Source: Ptychodera flava (lineage: Eukaryota > Hemichordata > Enteropneusta > Ptychoderidae). From it: a stretch of DNA of 64,000 bases. The notes below the pieces were generated by a model, which saw only the letters and a program-made list of their open reading frames with translations, had not been told where the DNA came from and did not search any database. How positions within the stretch are numbered: position 1 is the first letter of the stretch; every line of letters starts with the position of its first letter. The translations under genes and the position numbers were made by a program. Where the stretch lies: the NCBI RefSeq assembly GCF_041260155.1, contig NC_091944.1:19744772-19808771 (forward strand), read 5' to 3'. This document shows, in pieces, positions 35,720 through 49,000 of this stretch.

Positions 35720-38194
35720 CACAAATTCCATCCGGAGGAACTATAGAGAAAGCTTTTATTCTGTGTGACTTTGAATTCCTACAACTTCTAAATATGCAAC
35801 AAGGATAACATTCATTTTCTTTCAAAATAATCAACATATTATAAAAAGTTAACTTGTGTTGCCTATTTAAATATAACCTAATATTTACCATATTCTCATC
35901 TGTATAGTGGTACAACACCTCCCTGCATGCATTGTGGCTTTGTATAATAACAGGATGAATCAGGTAAACACAGTATGTCAGTCGTGAAACTGGTATCCAT
36001 GCTTTCCATGACAAGAAATGGTTTATTGCACCTATTAAGGAAAAATGCATGAAAATGTCAATTAACGTCCTTTCTGACATAGAAATGCATTTTTTTTGCT
36101 TTAACGTTGTTCTCGTTGATGTTAACTTCTGGAATTTGTAATCTACCCGCCTTTAGTATAACATATGACGAGATTACGGTGTGAAAACGACACCTCTTTA
36201 TTTGTGAATTTGTCTCAACTTTACAATGTATTCTGTGATGTCCAATCATCTTTCAAACTACAAACTAACTTTTAGAAAGTAGTGAATTAGATACAGATAA
36301 AGTGGGAATTTCAGTCCAATAAATTCAATGGAAAATTTAAATTTTGTTGGAAGATTTTTATGTTGAAATTGCTTGACGCAAAGCTTCAGAGAGTAAATAC
36401 TTCTCTGCATGGCGACCGAAACAAAAGTCAGGAGCATTTATGCCTACTTTTATAGAGGGCGCTCGCCCCCACCATGCTTTACTCAGCGCTAGCGCTCAGA
36501 ATACCATCTCATCCTCACCTCCATAACTGCAATGACATGCAAAGATGACCCATGCTACTGCCAAACCAAAGGTTACTTTGCTGAAAGTAATGTAGAGGAC
36601 TGCTACCGCCTTGGGAAACAGCTCTCCCTGATATGTTGGATATAGCCCCAGTACAATAGCAAGACTAATAGCCCCGGAAATGCACCAGAACAATATGTTA
36701 AAAGTCTGAGAGAGAATAGAAACAAAACAAACAAAAAAGCAAGATGTGGAGTTTAGGTAAACAATCAGCTCATTTAGTCATCAATTCATAAATAGGCTAC
36801 TGAGAATCGGCGTATTTTTGTCGACGAATATTTTCATTTGCTGATCTGAGGAACAGAGTCATTCATAACATTCAGAATTATAATTTTAGCCCAATTTATT
36901 GCCGGTAATACCGTTTATTAATTTGTTATTTATTTCTTCATTCATTTATTCATTTTTTTCTTTATCATTTTATTATTTATTTATGTTTGTTTGTTTGTTT
37001 GTTTGTTTGTTTGTTTGTTTGTTTATTGTCTTATTTATCACATTTATTTCGTTCTTAAACTCACTTGCTTGATCTTCACGCTCTTTCCGTCCATTCTGTA
37101 GAACAGGAACCCCAGGAGTACGCCAACGATATAGGCTTGTATACGATAGTATGGTTTGTCGTATAACCATCCTCCGAGAGGGTTGTAGATGACCTTATCA
37201 CTGTATGGTCTGACATGATTTGAGAAGAGAGGGAGGAATAAATTTCGTTTGTGACGTTTAACTCTTGCGTGTTCACTATTCCGTATATTTAGTTTCTATC
37301 GCTTACCATACCCGTATTTTGAATAGTATAGCCAGGCCTTTACAAATAAAACGTTTGGAACTTTCAGTTAAACCACGCTATCCTTTTCTGAACATCATCT
37401 TAAGAGGTATCTTTGTATCATCTTTACCATCAAAGAATCCCTTAGGCAAGCACCGATTTCTTCCTGAAAAAGTTGTGTGCTGGTGTTCTTCAGTCTAGCG
37501 TGCCTGGAACTTCTTGGGCTTTGACAGTATTAGTATACATCACAAGCGCCCGTGGGCTGGGTAGTCTGCTCGATCGATCGAGCAGAAAATCGATCGATCT
37601 AGCAGACTACCCAGCCCACGGGCGCCTGTGATATACACCTATGTTTGCTTGTGATACTTTTCTTACAAGTCATACTGCTACCTGATTGGAAAACATTCAG
37701 TAAGATCTTAGATGACCATTATAATCTGTTATGTATAAGGTAAATAGTAGCGGTTTAGTGCTTTCCCTGTCCCAAGACACACTATATATGACGCAAACAC
37801 TCCTGCAAACTCGAGGCTCTGGCCAGTCATGGGTTTAGATTGCGGTGTGGAATTAGGATTTACCGCATTCTAGCGTACCATAATTTGACAAGAAAAATAC
37901 AATTGTGTATTCATGAAATTTTAATACGACCCTGAAGTGTGCAGTATATAAGACTCACTTGCTGTTTAAATCTGGACTGAGGCCAACCACGCTACTTATC
38001 ACTGCCGTGGAGATGAACGATGCTATGCAGACTCCAACAAGAATGCCCAAGCCCACTTTCCAGCGCCTTGAAACCAAAAAGGCAAGATAATAACATTCAT
38101 TTCTCTTTCTCTGCATATTTTTTCTTCGTCAATCTCAATAATACTCCTTTTCTACGTGTCTGCCCATGTCCCCTTTCTGTCAGCCTTTCTATGA

Positions 38195-38242
<48 letters not shown>

Positions 38243-38468
38243 GACATATATCTTGTGCTTTTACTATATAAACTTTGTATAGTCATGGAGTAAGGAAAGA
38301 GAATACACGACGGAAGCACGAATTGTTATATTTAGAGATGAAGATCTACATTGATTCGATATTGTGACCTACCTGTATAGAAGTATTACAAATATGGGTG
38401 TTATCAGATGAAACTGCATATCCAGAGCCAGGTACCACGCCCAGGGCATACACTGTTAGAACGAAAGT

Positions 38469-38512
<44 letters not shown>

Positions 38513-41500
38513 TACCATGACTACCGCCATCACCACTACCATCCTCCTCCTCCTCCTCATCGTCATCACCACTACCACTACCACCACCACAATCATCATT
38601 ATCATCGTCGTCGTCGTCGTCGCACCATCATCGTCGCCTTGAACTATAAATCAGTGAGACCACCATCTCAATCGTTCTTGCCTTATCACTGTTAGAGTCG
38701 CATCACCGTAAAATACAAGTGACATTATCTGACAAGCACTTTCAAAAAATCGCGATATCGAGTCCTATGGAGTTGCTTTACTCGCTAGTCAACTCTTACC
38801 TGCTTTGTGAAATGGAAGAAATTATTGACGTAGAGTAAGTTGCTCCACCAGTACTCCGTGCAAAGGTCTGTCTTGCTTTTAAGGTAGTGCCATCTTGGCC
38901 CAGTGCTAGTGTGTGGTATGATCGTCGTCCATAGCAACATCACAAACATGTAAACGGGTGTCAGTCTCCAATAACGATGGAACAGAAACATCGCCCAATT
39001 CGTTTCACCATGTGAGATCTTTAACTGTTTCAAGGTTAGGTATGTAACTAGCATTCCACTGATGGACAGAGAAGAACACGTATAGTTTTGAGCACATTAT
39101 TGTTCTTATAATGTCTTCACCACAGTCACAAAGTCAGTGCAAGTTCCAAGGCCGTAAAATCGTCAAAGTTTAGAAATCTGACCGCATGCGCAGCACAACT
39201 GTTCTGTCTGTGCCCCATTTACCGTACACTTCTACCACACAACTAGTCCGCGACACACTACAGCGGCTAAAGCTTAAGTTCACTATGTCAGGGAGACTCG
39301 AAAAATTACGTTTGACGAAATTTTTCACTAAAACATATTGATCGCGATGCCAGGAATATAAACTGACTCACTGGTAAACGCATATGTAAATCAGCTGTGA
39401 ACAAACTCTTGAAATACTTGGTTTGTATTGTAGCCGTCAAGAAACCCTTAATAATGTCTTTTTTTTTCAAACAGCATGTTGAAGACTGACTAACTTTCAA
39501 GGAACATGTGGTGGTCGATTTCGTATATTCCTTTCTGATTTGTTGGCCTAGTCTACAGTAAGTCTTCTCAGTCGCTGATATAAATGTCTCACCTGATCAC
39601 AAAGAAAGTATCGACCGCTAAATACCCGTTGAGATAGATCTGGGCAGACAGTCTCTTCAGAACAACATTCAATATATAGTTTGGGTTATCTGTAATCAAG
39701 AAAAGTTGAATACAGGCAAAGATAGTGTACCAACAACTATTTATACGGTAGCAAGACTATAAAAGGAGAGTCGATTCCTTTATATTGTAATTTTTACTTT
39801 CAATTACGTCTAAGACAAGAAGTCAGCTACATCACCTTGCACTAAACTGACAGCAAAATTGATTGAACAGACGTAGGCTTAACCCCGCCTACTGAGACGA
39901 AACAGGGATAGCCCTGAAATGCATTGGCCCATCTGCGCCATGATACTTATCAGTGCTTGTCTATAGGGTGCCTTTAGTGATGACGAAATGCCGAAGTACC
40001 CCTAGAATGGTGTTGAATTGCCTGCTGCTCACCATGACCCAAGTGTTCTCCTGTCTTGCCTCAAAGAGACAAGGAAACCGACACACTTTTCTCTCTCTCA
40101 CAATAATATGCTAGTGAACTGACGACTTCTCTGCTAAGATCAGCAGTTCTTGATGTCAAAAAAAGCACCATTCCATTTGATATTCACATTATGCGTGAGC
40201 AGTATTTGAAGATTCATAGATGATTTTGCAATTTTATCTAGATTATCATCATCATCATCAGCAGCAGCAGCACCACCAGCACCACCACTACTACCACCAT
40301 TACCACTAACCCCCGCCACCAAAATCATCCTTGCCACCGCAACCATCTATTCAATCTCAACACTAATAACTCCTGTCGTCTACAACAGCACTAAAATTGT
40401 AACCCAATTGTAGCCGTGCCAAAGCACAAACTCAACAGCAATTTAACCCTTGGGCCACATTGCCACTATCAGGAAAGTGCCAACCACAACAGATAGACAG
40501 GTATATTTAGCAAGTGCGAGAAGAATTACGACCTATACCAGGAAAGTATCGTCCTGTGTACTGATACGTATGTCCCAAGATGATCCAGACACAGCTGATG
40601 ACGCGGATGCCATGGAGACAGGTGATTGTTCCAGCAGGTTGAGTAAGACACGTCCATCTTTTGTAACTTTGGAGGACGGAGAATGACAAGAAGACGTCGG
40701 TCACGATGCCTGCAAGAAATCCTATACCTTACAATGAATAATGGAGAGAGTGGGGCTTTGAAACAGTCGTTAATACTGTGGGGATGTCTTGAGAGCCACG
40801 GCTCGAAAGTTTATCTGAATTATAAGAGTACCTGCATGATAGCCACTGTCTATCATAGCTGAGTCAGGCAAAAGTTTTCGTCGTCCTGTATATACTAATC
40901 TCCACTTCCCTTCATACCTTGTAATTTGAACACTTCGACAAAATTACTTCAGATGTAAGGCAAACGAATCTAACAACGCACACAATTTCTGTGCTTTCAG
41001 TCTTTCTAAAACAAATGATGAAGGTCGAATGGTATGACAAATACTGTAGAAATGCCTAACATTGATTGAAGAATATAACGAAGAACATGACAGCAAAACT
41101 ACGATCATGAGTGCTAAGCTTATAATTCTCAGCGAAAATATTCCCGTTTTGTATACCGTCAGTCCGTGAGCAAAACTACGATCATGAGTGCGAAGCGTAT
41201 AATTCGCAGCGAAAAATATTCCCGGTTTGTATACGTCAGTCCGTGAGCAAAACTACGATCATGAGTGCTAAGCTTATAATTCTCAGCGAAAATATTCCCG
41301 TTTTGTATACCGTCAGTCCGTGAGTGTGTCTCAATATTATGCTGCGAAACTTATCTCAGTGTACGGAGAGCGATTATAACTAAACTGGAGAATCTCAGAC
41401 TACATCACGTTCAGGTTTGTCTGAAGCTGGAAGTTTCACACAAAGTTACACCACACCCGATTTCCTCGTCATCCGCTGTTGCTCGCCTCCAGTTATTACG

Positions 41501-43904
41501 TGTTTATCGTTGTCGACGAAATCAGCACCTCCCTGACGATGACGCATTAACCATACATCGTACAACGTCGCAAGTGTCAAGGTCACTCCAAGTAGCGAAT
41601 ATATGAAACTGACAAAAAAGGCAAGAAAATCATTCTGAATGATCAATACAATATTTTTTATTATAGCTTTGTCAAAACCAGTGAATTTCGTTCCGTCTTC
41701 CCCAAAGAGTATTACTGGTAATGCATCCGATTATCCAGTATTGTAGCTCAATATGTTTCTACATCTACAAATTCTCTGGCATTGCAAATTCACAAGCAAT
41801 AATGTACCCCTCCCGGCCCATAATGCACTCCGTGTATGAGGCTTCGCCTCTCCTCGTACACTATGTTTTGCAAAATTTGCTTTTGTCCGTCCATTGTGGG
41901 CCGGAAGACGGTGCGTTATCTCTCAAACAAAAAAGTCGTAATTTACCAATAATTACCAACCAAGTGAGGACAATTTACGAACTACATTTCAATTTGAATT
42001 AATCAGTCATGCTCAACAAAAATATACGGTTTAGAAATGTGCCTTTGGATTTTTTCAGCAATGAAAATGTGCATGTTGAGCTCAAAGCATTCACTTCAGA
42101 AGGAAACGATGTAATTCACGTTTAATACTGTAAGGTGCTTTAGGTAAAATTATTTTTGCCGTCCGCGTGCTTGTAACTTTTCAGAGAAAATTAAGAAAAC
42201 AAACACAATATTAACACTATTACAAAGAAAAATATTACCTTTCCAAAAGAAACCAAATAAAAAAATGCTTATGTTAATACTTTTTTTGTCTGTATTTATT
42301 TTTTTTTGCCTGGCTGGCTGGTGTAGGTTTTTCAAAACTTCACTGACGGCAAACAAAGAATTTTCTTAAAATGGCCTAATAATGAAATGACATACATTGC
42401 TATAATTGCACCCGTTGACAGGGGTTCATCTTTTGTACAATGGACGTTAACTTTACCAGATGTGACGTCGGCTGCCACCATCGCTGAAAATATAGAAAGA
42501 TGACAATCTGGAATGTGAACAATATCTGGCTTTTAACGATAGCCACAGTACAATAAACCCACCGATTCCTCTTTCATCTTTCAAAATGACGTCATAGAGG
42601 CAGAAAGGGCACAGAGGCAACTCGTAACGCGCCCTGACTTGCATGTTATTCTAAGAACTCTGCCATTTGCGCGTGAAGTTGACGTTTCTGGCTATATATG
42701 TTGTTCTGGATCAAAGATGTACTGGGGTTGACAAATTAACCCTTTGAGCGCCAAAGTCAATTTTTGTCATCTTTAGAAAATATACTCCAGTCATTTTTTT
42801 CAAATTTTTGTTAAAATTTTGAAAATAAACTGTAGCAAATGAAATGTGATGTCCATTTGGTCCAAAATTATTGAAAAATTTCAGAAAAATTCATAAAAAA
42901 TTGGTAAAATGTGGCAGTAAAATTTTGGTGGGAAAAATTACAGCACTCAAAGGGTTAAGACCAAAGACTTTCTTCTGAAAGTCAAGTAAGTTTATTACGT
43001 TACAAAATACAATCATACGGCAGATGTTAAGTTTTGAAGATAATGAAAAATAAGGTTGCCAGAGTCATATAATTTTGCCCCGTCGAATGCAATGCTGTTA
43101 ACACTGAACTTACCGTGTGATAATATTACAGCCACTTCTGAGTCTCGACAAGTGTTCGGAAAACACACCCCCAGCTCTGCACGTTTCTACAACAAAAGGG
43201 AATGTTATGATGACCTCAGCTTCTCACTGGCTCGCAACGCCCCATACTGCAGATGAGCAAGGCAAGACTTGCACGTGTAATGACAGACATCGTATTTTAG
43301 GAGTCTAAAGTACGCAATTAATGCAGGTTATTACTACGTGTTGCAATGTTCATAAGCATATAATAGTAACCAGATAAACGATTAAAATTTCACAAGAGAA
43401 AATAGCTGGCGTCATTATAATCGTGCAACAGGTGGTTTTACATGTATGTTACAATGCACTTCAGATACACCAACCTCAAACAATTAATTTGCCACTGGTT
43501 CTATTTCAGCTTCATTCGTTCTTTTTGGCCGACCTAGAGCAGAGACTTCCTCTCAACATAGAAGGCAACGAAAAATGTGCGGGTTTCTGTAACTCTGTTG
43601 ACCGGCTTTCAGGGAACCAGGGGGTGAACAAGTTAATAGAAGGTCTATTTATAGAATGTAAAAGATTACCCCCCCCCCCGGCAAATTTTTCCACAAATCA
43701 TCCGTACTGTACCCGTTCCTTTGTCGTCACCGTTGCTAGACAGTACTGAGACGAAAACGGCCTTCCCTGCGACTGGGGATCAGCTTCTCGACAGAGGTCA
43801 AAATTTCCGAGAAATTTGTAACTCTTCGTAAATTCTGCTTCGGGCATCACTGTTCCGTACGAATAGTACACTAGAATGTTAAAATAAATAAAAAAATGAA
43901 TGAA

Positions 43905-43943
<39 letters not shown>

Positions 43944-44510
43944 ATTAGCCTAATTAATTACTTAATTAATTAATATTACGGTTTGAGCGTGGTCATACTT
44001 TCAGAAATATATATTACCTTAATTTCGTATGGAATAAGACAATTGATTTGAACATTCCAGTGTCGTCCATTAATAGCTCGTGACATGCAAGGTCATCTCA
44101 GGTCATACAAAGGCCTCCAAGGGTCCTATGTTAAATCTGGATTGCTTTAAACGGCACACAATGCAACGTGAGTCGGAGACAGAGCATAGTTTAACTGTAT
44201 ATATTTTTGTACAAATAACGTCAGCTACGATATGTTCTTTTAAAATCGGATCAGATTCATGAGATCACTCACTCTGTTTTGCGTAAGTTCTTCCAAGTCG
44301 AAAATCTTCAAGGGACATCGCCGTATCGTTATGGCAGCGGGCTGTCAGATTACACCCACTTTCACCACATGCTCCGACACGGAGGGAGGTCAGCGTGCCC
44401 GGGATTTGCCGTGCAATAGTCGAGGTGCCACCAGAAAAGACAACGGCTTGCTCACTGTTATTTTTAGGCTTGCCCGTTTCAGCAGCTTGACATGGCCATG
44501 GCGCCCGCAT
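35380..44510 (-). CDS. NRF-6-like multi-pass O-acyltransferase (acyltransferase 3 family), about 14 exons
   Basis: Exons in transcript order: 44273-44510, 43713-43870, 43114-43186, 42396-42483, 41457-41634, 40539-40709, 39593-39689, 38800-39058, 38373-38452, 37959-38066, 37065-37209, 36519-36705, 35889-36031, 35380-35538, about 690 residues. The family is named after C. elegans nose resistant to fluoxetine. The N-terminal part is the cysteine-rich NRF domain (ARCHNDTAMSLED, KFLGNFDLCREAD, LGVCFPNTCRD, VHCTKDEPLSTGAI). Then come a membrane segment ending YDVW, CLHGIRVISCVWIILGHTY with family-typical His residues, LNGYLAVDTFFVISG, CMPWAWYLALDMQFHLITP and a last conserved RLTYCVYLIHP. About ten further membrane segments are expected. 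All phases agree except the exon 4/5 junction, which I could not resolve. A signal-peptide-like MAARALVAQQ...FLYVCACLLTLC sits just upstream (44626-44508) in another frame, so the true start may be 44626 or 44593. Confidence 0.9.
35663..35716. repeat. (TC)n microsatellite
   Basis: About 27 uninterrupted CT units in the last intron of the NRF-6-like gene. The RERERE frame on the minus strand is its shadow. Confidence 0.95.
36984..37025. repeat. (GTTT)n microsatellite
   Basis: About ten GTTT units, 40 bases beyond the exon-11 donor of the NRF-6-like gene (37065). Confidence 0.95.
37546..37625. repeat. 80-bp near-perfect palindrome in an NRF-6-like intron
   Basis: Arms at 37546-37580 and 37591-37625 match at 34 of 35 positions around a 10-base loop. 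They carry GCGCCCGTGGGCTGGGTAG and CGATCGATCG. Weaker complementarity continues outward (TATACATCACA / TGTGATATACA). Together with 12154-12348 it is one of two very young GC-rich palindromes in introns. Confidence 0.9.
38197..38239. repeat. (CT)n microsatellite
   Basis: About 21 CT units in the intron between exons 9 and 10 of the NRF-6-like gene. Confidence 0.95.
38469..38625. repeat. (ATC)n microsatellite grading into mixed triplets
   Basis: About 14 perfect CAT units, then CCT-, CAC- and CGT-type triplets up to about 38625, 16 bases upstream of the exon-9 acceptor. The poly-His frame here is a by-product. Confidence 0.92.
41091..41323. repeat. 78-bp tandem repeat, three units
   Basis: Units start AGCAAAACTACGATCATGAG near 41091, 41169 and 41246. 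Units 1 and 3 are nearly identical, while unit 2 differs at several places (GCGAAGCGTATAATTCG). This suggests that a two-unit block was copied. It lies in the intron between exons 5 and 6 of the NRF-6-like gene. Confidence 0.9.
42736..42958. mobile_element. 223-bp TTAA-flanked MITE
   Basis: It starts TTAACCCTTTGAGCGCC and ends GCACTCAAAGGGTTAA, which is complementary with one change. The interior is AT-rich and non-coding. It lies between exons 3 and 4 of the NRF-6-like gene. Confidence 0.85.
43882..43945. repeat. (AAAT)n microsatellite
   Basis: About 14 ATAA/AAAT units with one impure start, 12 bases upstream of the exon-2 acceptor of the minus-strand gene. It is a T-rich tract on that strand. 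Confidence 0.92.
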
Positions 44511-44626
44511 AGCGTTAACAAGCAAGCACAAACGTAGAGAAAATAGGTCGAAGTCTTAGCAGTTTTCTGCTGCGCGACAAGAGCTCGAGCAGCCATTTTC
44601 GTGCACGAAGCATGGAGGTTATCCAT

Positions 44627-45520
44627 TTGCTTCCTCCATACCGTATTGAAAACTGTATTTCACACTTTGTTATGTAAAATCCGACCTCAACGTTGTTGAC
44701 CCAAGCCTTCCGCCTTCCAAGCGTTCCCCTCCAAAATTCTCGGAAGGTCAAAATAAAACGATGTCAATTACAACCCCTACTTGTCACTCAATGAACCATT
44801 TTATGACAATAACAATGCTTCCCGGCCAGTAAAGCCTAAACGGATGATCTGTTGTGTCTATAGGTCATGTAATTGCCAAGGAAAAGGAGTGAGCTGCGTT
44901 TCAAGTTGGCCCAAGGACCCAGTTCTACTGTGACCTACCCCTATAGAATGTATCAACAAGGCCTATACTTATCCGAAAGTTAATTGTTCCTGGTACACAT
45001 ACACGAAAGCTAGCTATCTTCGACGAGCTAAAATGGTATCATTGCCGCAATGAAAACATATGTGTGTATACCCTCTTTTTAGAACGGAAAACAAAACAAC
45101 AGATGTATACAGTGGCCTATGGAATGATCAGGTAATATACCGTAAAATGCTAATCTGAAACTCGTACCAATATTACAGATTTAGCCCGACGGTGCTCGAG
45201 TCTAGATTATATTTTGTGTCTTGTTTGTTTTCACTACCTGTAAGTTTTCCTCAATTTTGTTGGGAGGACATCGATATATACTTTTGTTGGTTCTAGGCTA
45301 ATATTCTTTACACAGATGATTTTTAATGTTAAAGGGAAGACGTCGGCTGAACTGCCCTCAAAGGTCGTATTGGACCAATGCGACCAATGTAAACACTGTA
45401 TCCAAGGTACGTTCGTGATAGATGAAAGTTAAAACATGCCATGTTTGTCATAATGTACATATTTAACTTTAAATGTTGCAGCTGTATTGTGCGGCGCGCC
45501 GATTATTTCAAAATTATTTT
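44627..45520. other. Upstream region of the NRF-6-like gene; no other gene seen
   Basis: No recognisable exon on either strand. The promoter of the minus-strand gene should lie in the first few hundred bases, but I see no distinctive core motif. Confidence 0.4.
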
Positions 45521-45529
45521 AAATATTTG

Positions 45530-46000
45530 TGAGGATCCAGAAAAAAAATCGCTGGGGCGCGATAACAAAAAACGACGGGGCATGGTCATCCAATATTTAA
45601 AAAGTCGCTGGGAGAAAATAAAAACGGAGAGGGTACTGAGGTAGATAGAGAAAAAAATCGCTGGAGTGTGAATAAAAGAAAGGAGGGGTACATCCAGAAA
45701 AAATCTTGGGGTAATGAAAATACGAGGGGGGGGGGTAACATCCAAAAAAAATCGCTGGGGTAAAAAAAAGAAAACAGGGGGTACTATTGTAGTGGTAGAT
45801 CCGAATTAAAGAAAATCGTTTGTGTCATTAAAAAAAAAGGGAGGGGGAGTTAGCGCTGGTGTAAATAAAAAATGGGTTGGTTAGATAATTGTGAGGATCA
45901 AGAAAAAAGTGAAGGGTGGGAGAATACAGTTTCAAATTACTTCAGATATTTGTGGTGATCCGGGAAAAAGGCTGGGGCACATAAAAATTGGAAAATCCAG
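45530..46000. repeat. Degenerate minisatellite with AAAAAATCGCTGGGG units
   Basis: AAAAAATCGCTGGGG or a variant recurs near 45541, 45599, 45650, 45695 and 45745, followed by A-rich spacers and GGGGGTA. Unit length varies around 50-60 bases. A GATCCAGAAAAA-type word also recurs at 45532, 45895 and 45957. No gene is visible. Confidence 0.7.
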
Positions 46001-46049
46001 AAAAGAACACACAGGGGAGAGAAAAACCGAAGTTATCACCCTTCACTTT

Positions 46050-49000
46050 GGAAAAAATACGAGCGTATCATGATGCAAAACTTTTCAGTGGCTTTATGAA
46101 TGTCAGGAAAAAAGAAGAGATATAAAAGGATACTGAAAAAAAAACGAGCCGTACTTGTTGAAAATGTGGAGTACTTGTTTGCTGGGAAAAATTAAGATAG
46201 GGGTCGCTACCACACAACCGCGGTGTTGACGTGATTCATGTAGATATTGTGCATGAAATACGTTGTATGTAAACAAAAAGGTCGCACAGGCTTGTAAACA
46301 AGAAAGTTGCATGGATGCAGTTCTGATGACCTCTTCTATTTAATACTCGAACAGTGTCACAAATGCTTCTCTGGATGTTATGTCTAAATGAAAACTGTCT
46401 ATTTGCTCGAGAGGCAGAGTGTATACGATGTATTTGTTTAAATCTTATATTCTTCTCCCACTTCTAATCAACACTTAGAAAACATAAACTTAAAAACATC
46501 GGAATAAGATCAATATTGTGACTGCTTTCTTTGTGACTAAAGTGTAATCCTGACTTTTGAGTGCCCATCATGATGAGCCGACTACGTGCGTAATGTACGT
46601 GCTCAATAAATGTAAAGTTAGGAAGCCTTCATCTTGTACGGGGAGTGGGGTATCGGGCAAATCATGGGGTGGTTTACAAAACTGTTGCAGAGGCGGTTGA
46701 ATTCTACAATAGACAGTTTAAGGAGGGTAACATTTAACAGAGGATTTTTATGAAACCATGACAATAACGACTTAATCGATGAAATGTATACACAATCATA
46801 GACCCGCACAATGGTAATGGAACATTTTTTGTCGAAACATCTGACATCACTTCTTGGTTGTTTAACCAGAGGTCCATATATCTTTCTTTAACGACTTTGA
46901 CTTTGTTGTGTGCATATATACTTAGTCTTTGCTGTTCTGTGTTTGTATTATACAATGACTTTGCAATATGACTTTTGACAAATGATTTTTGGATTAGCGA
47001 TGGGTATGATTGCTCTTAATAATCTGTAGATAAAGTCTATGAACAATTCAAAAAGCATTCTACTAAAATCAATGCTGGTTGTAACAGCAAACCCTATAAG
47101 CTTATATGCTGACTTTAGCATACTTAATAGGAACACATTTGCTACTAAGCTTTGAATTGCGTGTACTCTGCATAAATCAATGCAGGTTTAAAATGATACG
47201 ATATGAGTACAACCTTAGTACTGTACTACAGTCTTTGTATAGATACAACTGTTTTCAGATTTTGTGGAATGGGTTCGTTTTATTGGTCGTCAATTTATAC
47301 CGGACCCGCTGTAGTCAACAACAAACAAGTAACTATTTATTGAAAACTCTTGTGAACACTGTATAATGGATCTCAAGGTTTTACACCTAACGCTAAATAT
47401 AGTAACGATCTAAGTAATTGTACCTTCTTTCACATCAAATTTATAATAGAGACATATGAATACAACTGCAGCGGGTTGCAATATATATTAATACAGCTAT
47501 ATGACAGTTTGCGAATATTCTATCGATACAACTACATCAGTTTGAAAACGAAGAAGAACGGAACATACAGTTCAGTCAACACACTTAGCTTGAGACTTGT
47601 CAATTTCTGACGATTCATTTTGAGTGTCAGGTTCGCTGATGTCAACTACGGGTGGCGGCACTCTCACGGGAAATATTCATCCATGCGTGTTCCCTGAATC
47701 ACGCAAAAAGGAAGTGGTTTTTGTTAATCGATTCATCATTTTCGATCCAAAATTCGTACTTTTTCCAAGTATCTGTCCCGTTGTTAAAGGATAAGAATTC
47801 CTATCTGATACCAAAATCACAAAAAAGTAAAGCCTGAGTCTCCTATTTACAGAACTGCCCTCCTCTCCACATATAAACGTATACTACTACGACAGGCGCC
47901 AAGCGATCCATTGAGCACCGGCGATGATGTGTGTATATATACCGTACTATATACCTGATATGATATGCATGATATATGGTATATCCTAACTCAATATATA
48001 AATATGTATATATGAAATTTTAAAGCAAATAAAATTTCCCTTACTGAGGATCATGTGAATATGTGATACTCAAGTAATATTTTCCAAACATATTTGATAT
48101 GTATTAATAAATTATCACCATATTGCTCTGCGAAGCTGTATTGAGCATTGTGCCTCCTGCAACGCCTGAAAAGACATAAGCAAGTTTTCGGGCATATATG
48201 TATGTATGCATATACATTTACACACCGAGTGGAAGCTAATAAAGGCTTTACGCACACATATGAAGTTAGCAACGATGTATAGATGATATCAACTGTAAAC
48301 GTACTTGACTAGAGTTGGATGACTGAAAGTGCATATGTCTTATGTTAGGAATTACATCTCAAAATATCAGTTCGATATTCATGAGAGTCGGTGAGGCAAA
48401 CTAATAACAATGAACCATTCTTCTTCACAAAACTGAACCTAAAGATGTTTGGCATTTTTTGCCGTTCAGCATATTGTCGCTTTGCAACTTTCAATATAGC
48501 GCTACTTGAGTAGACGGAAGACCACGAATTTGCCAGAGGTGCTTGTCAAATAGGTGACCCCTATACTACATCTCACAATTTGATAACTTTTTTACGGAGA
48601 CAAGTGATCGCTAATTTATTGTGCAACATTGTAGGTATTGGATTGTTAAACTGCGAGTTTATTTACTGTGAAAAAAGCTAAGCGTTTTCCGAAAATCTGA
48701 TCCATTTTTTATAGCTACCATATTTTTCACATTTCTCAAAAATGGTAGGTGTCCCCATAGCTGAATGTTGCGATGTTACAAATTACTCATAAAAACACGT
48801 TTGTAACATAAACAGAAAAACAGATGTGCTTACATATGCAAATTTTAAAAACATTAGTTCACCATCCAATTATCCCAAATTAGTTCCAATCGTGTTCCTA
48901 TTACTTTCTTTGATTTTTGTCATTTTCATTCGAAAAAATGTTACACATTCATCCACATCAAATATAGTACGAAGCATGCCTGCGCTCAATGCTGATGTTT

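Noticed and set aside
38408-38695. Poly-His frame of 95 codons
   Set aside because: Shadow of the (ATC)n microsatellite. It also overlaps, in antisense, exon 9 of the NRF-6-like gene.
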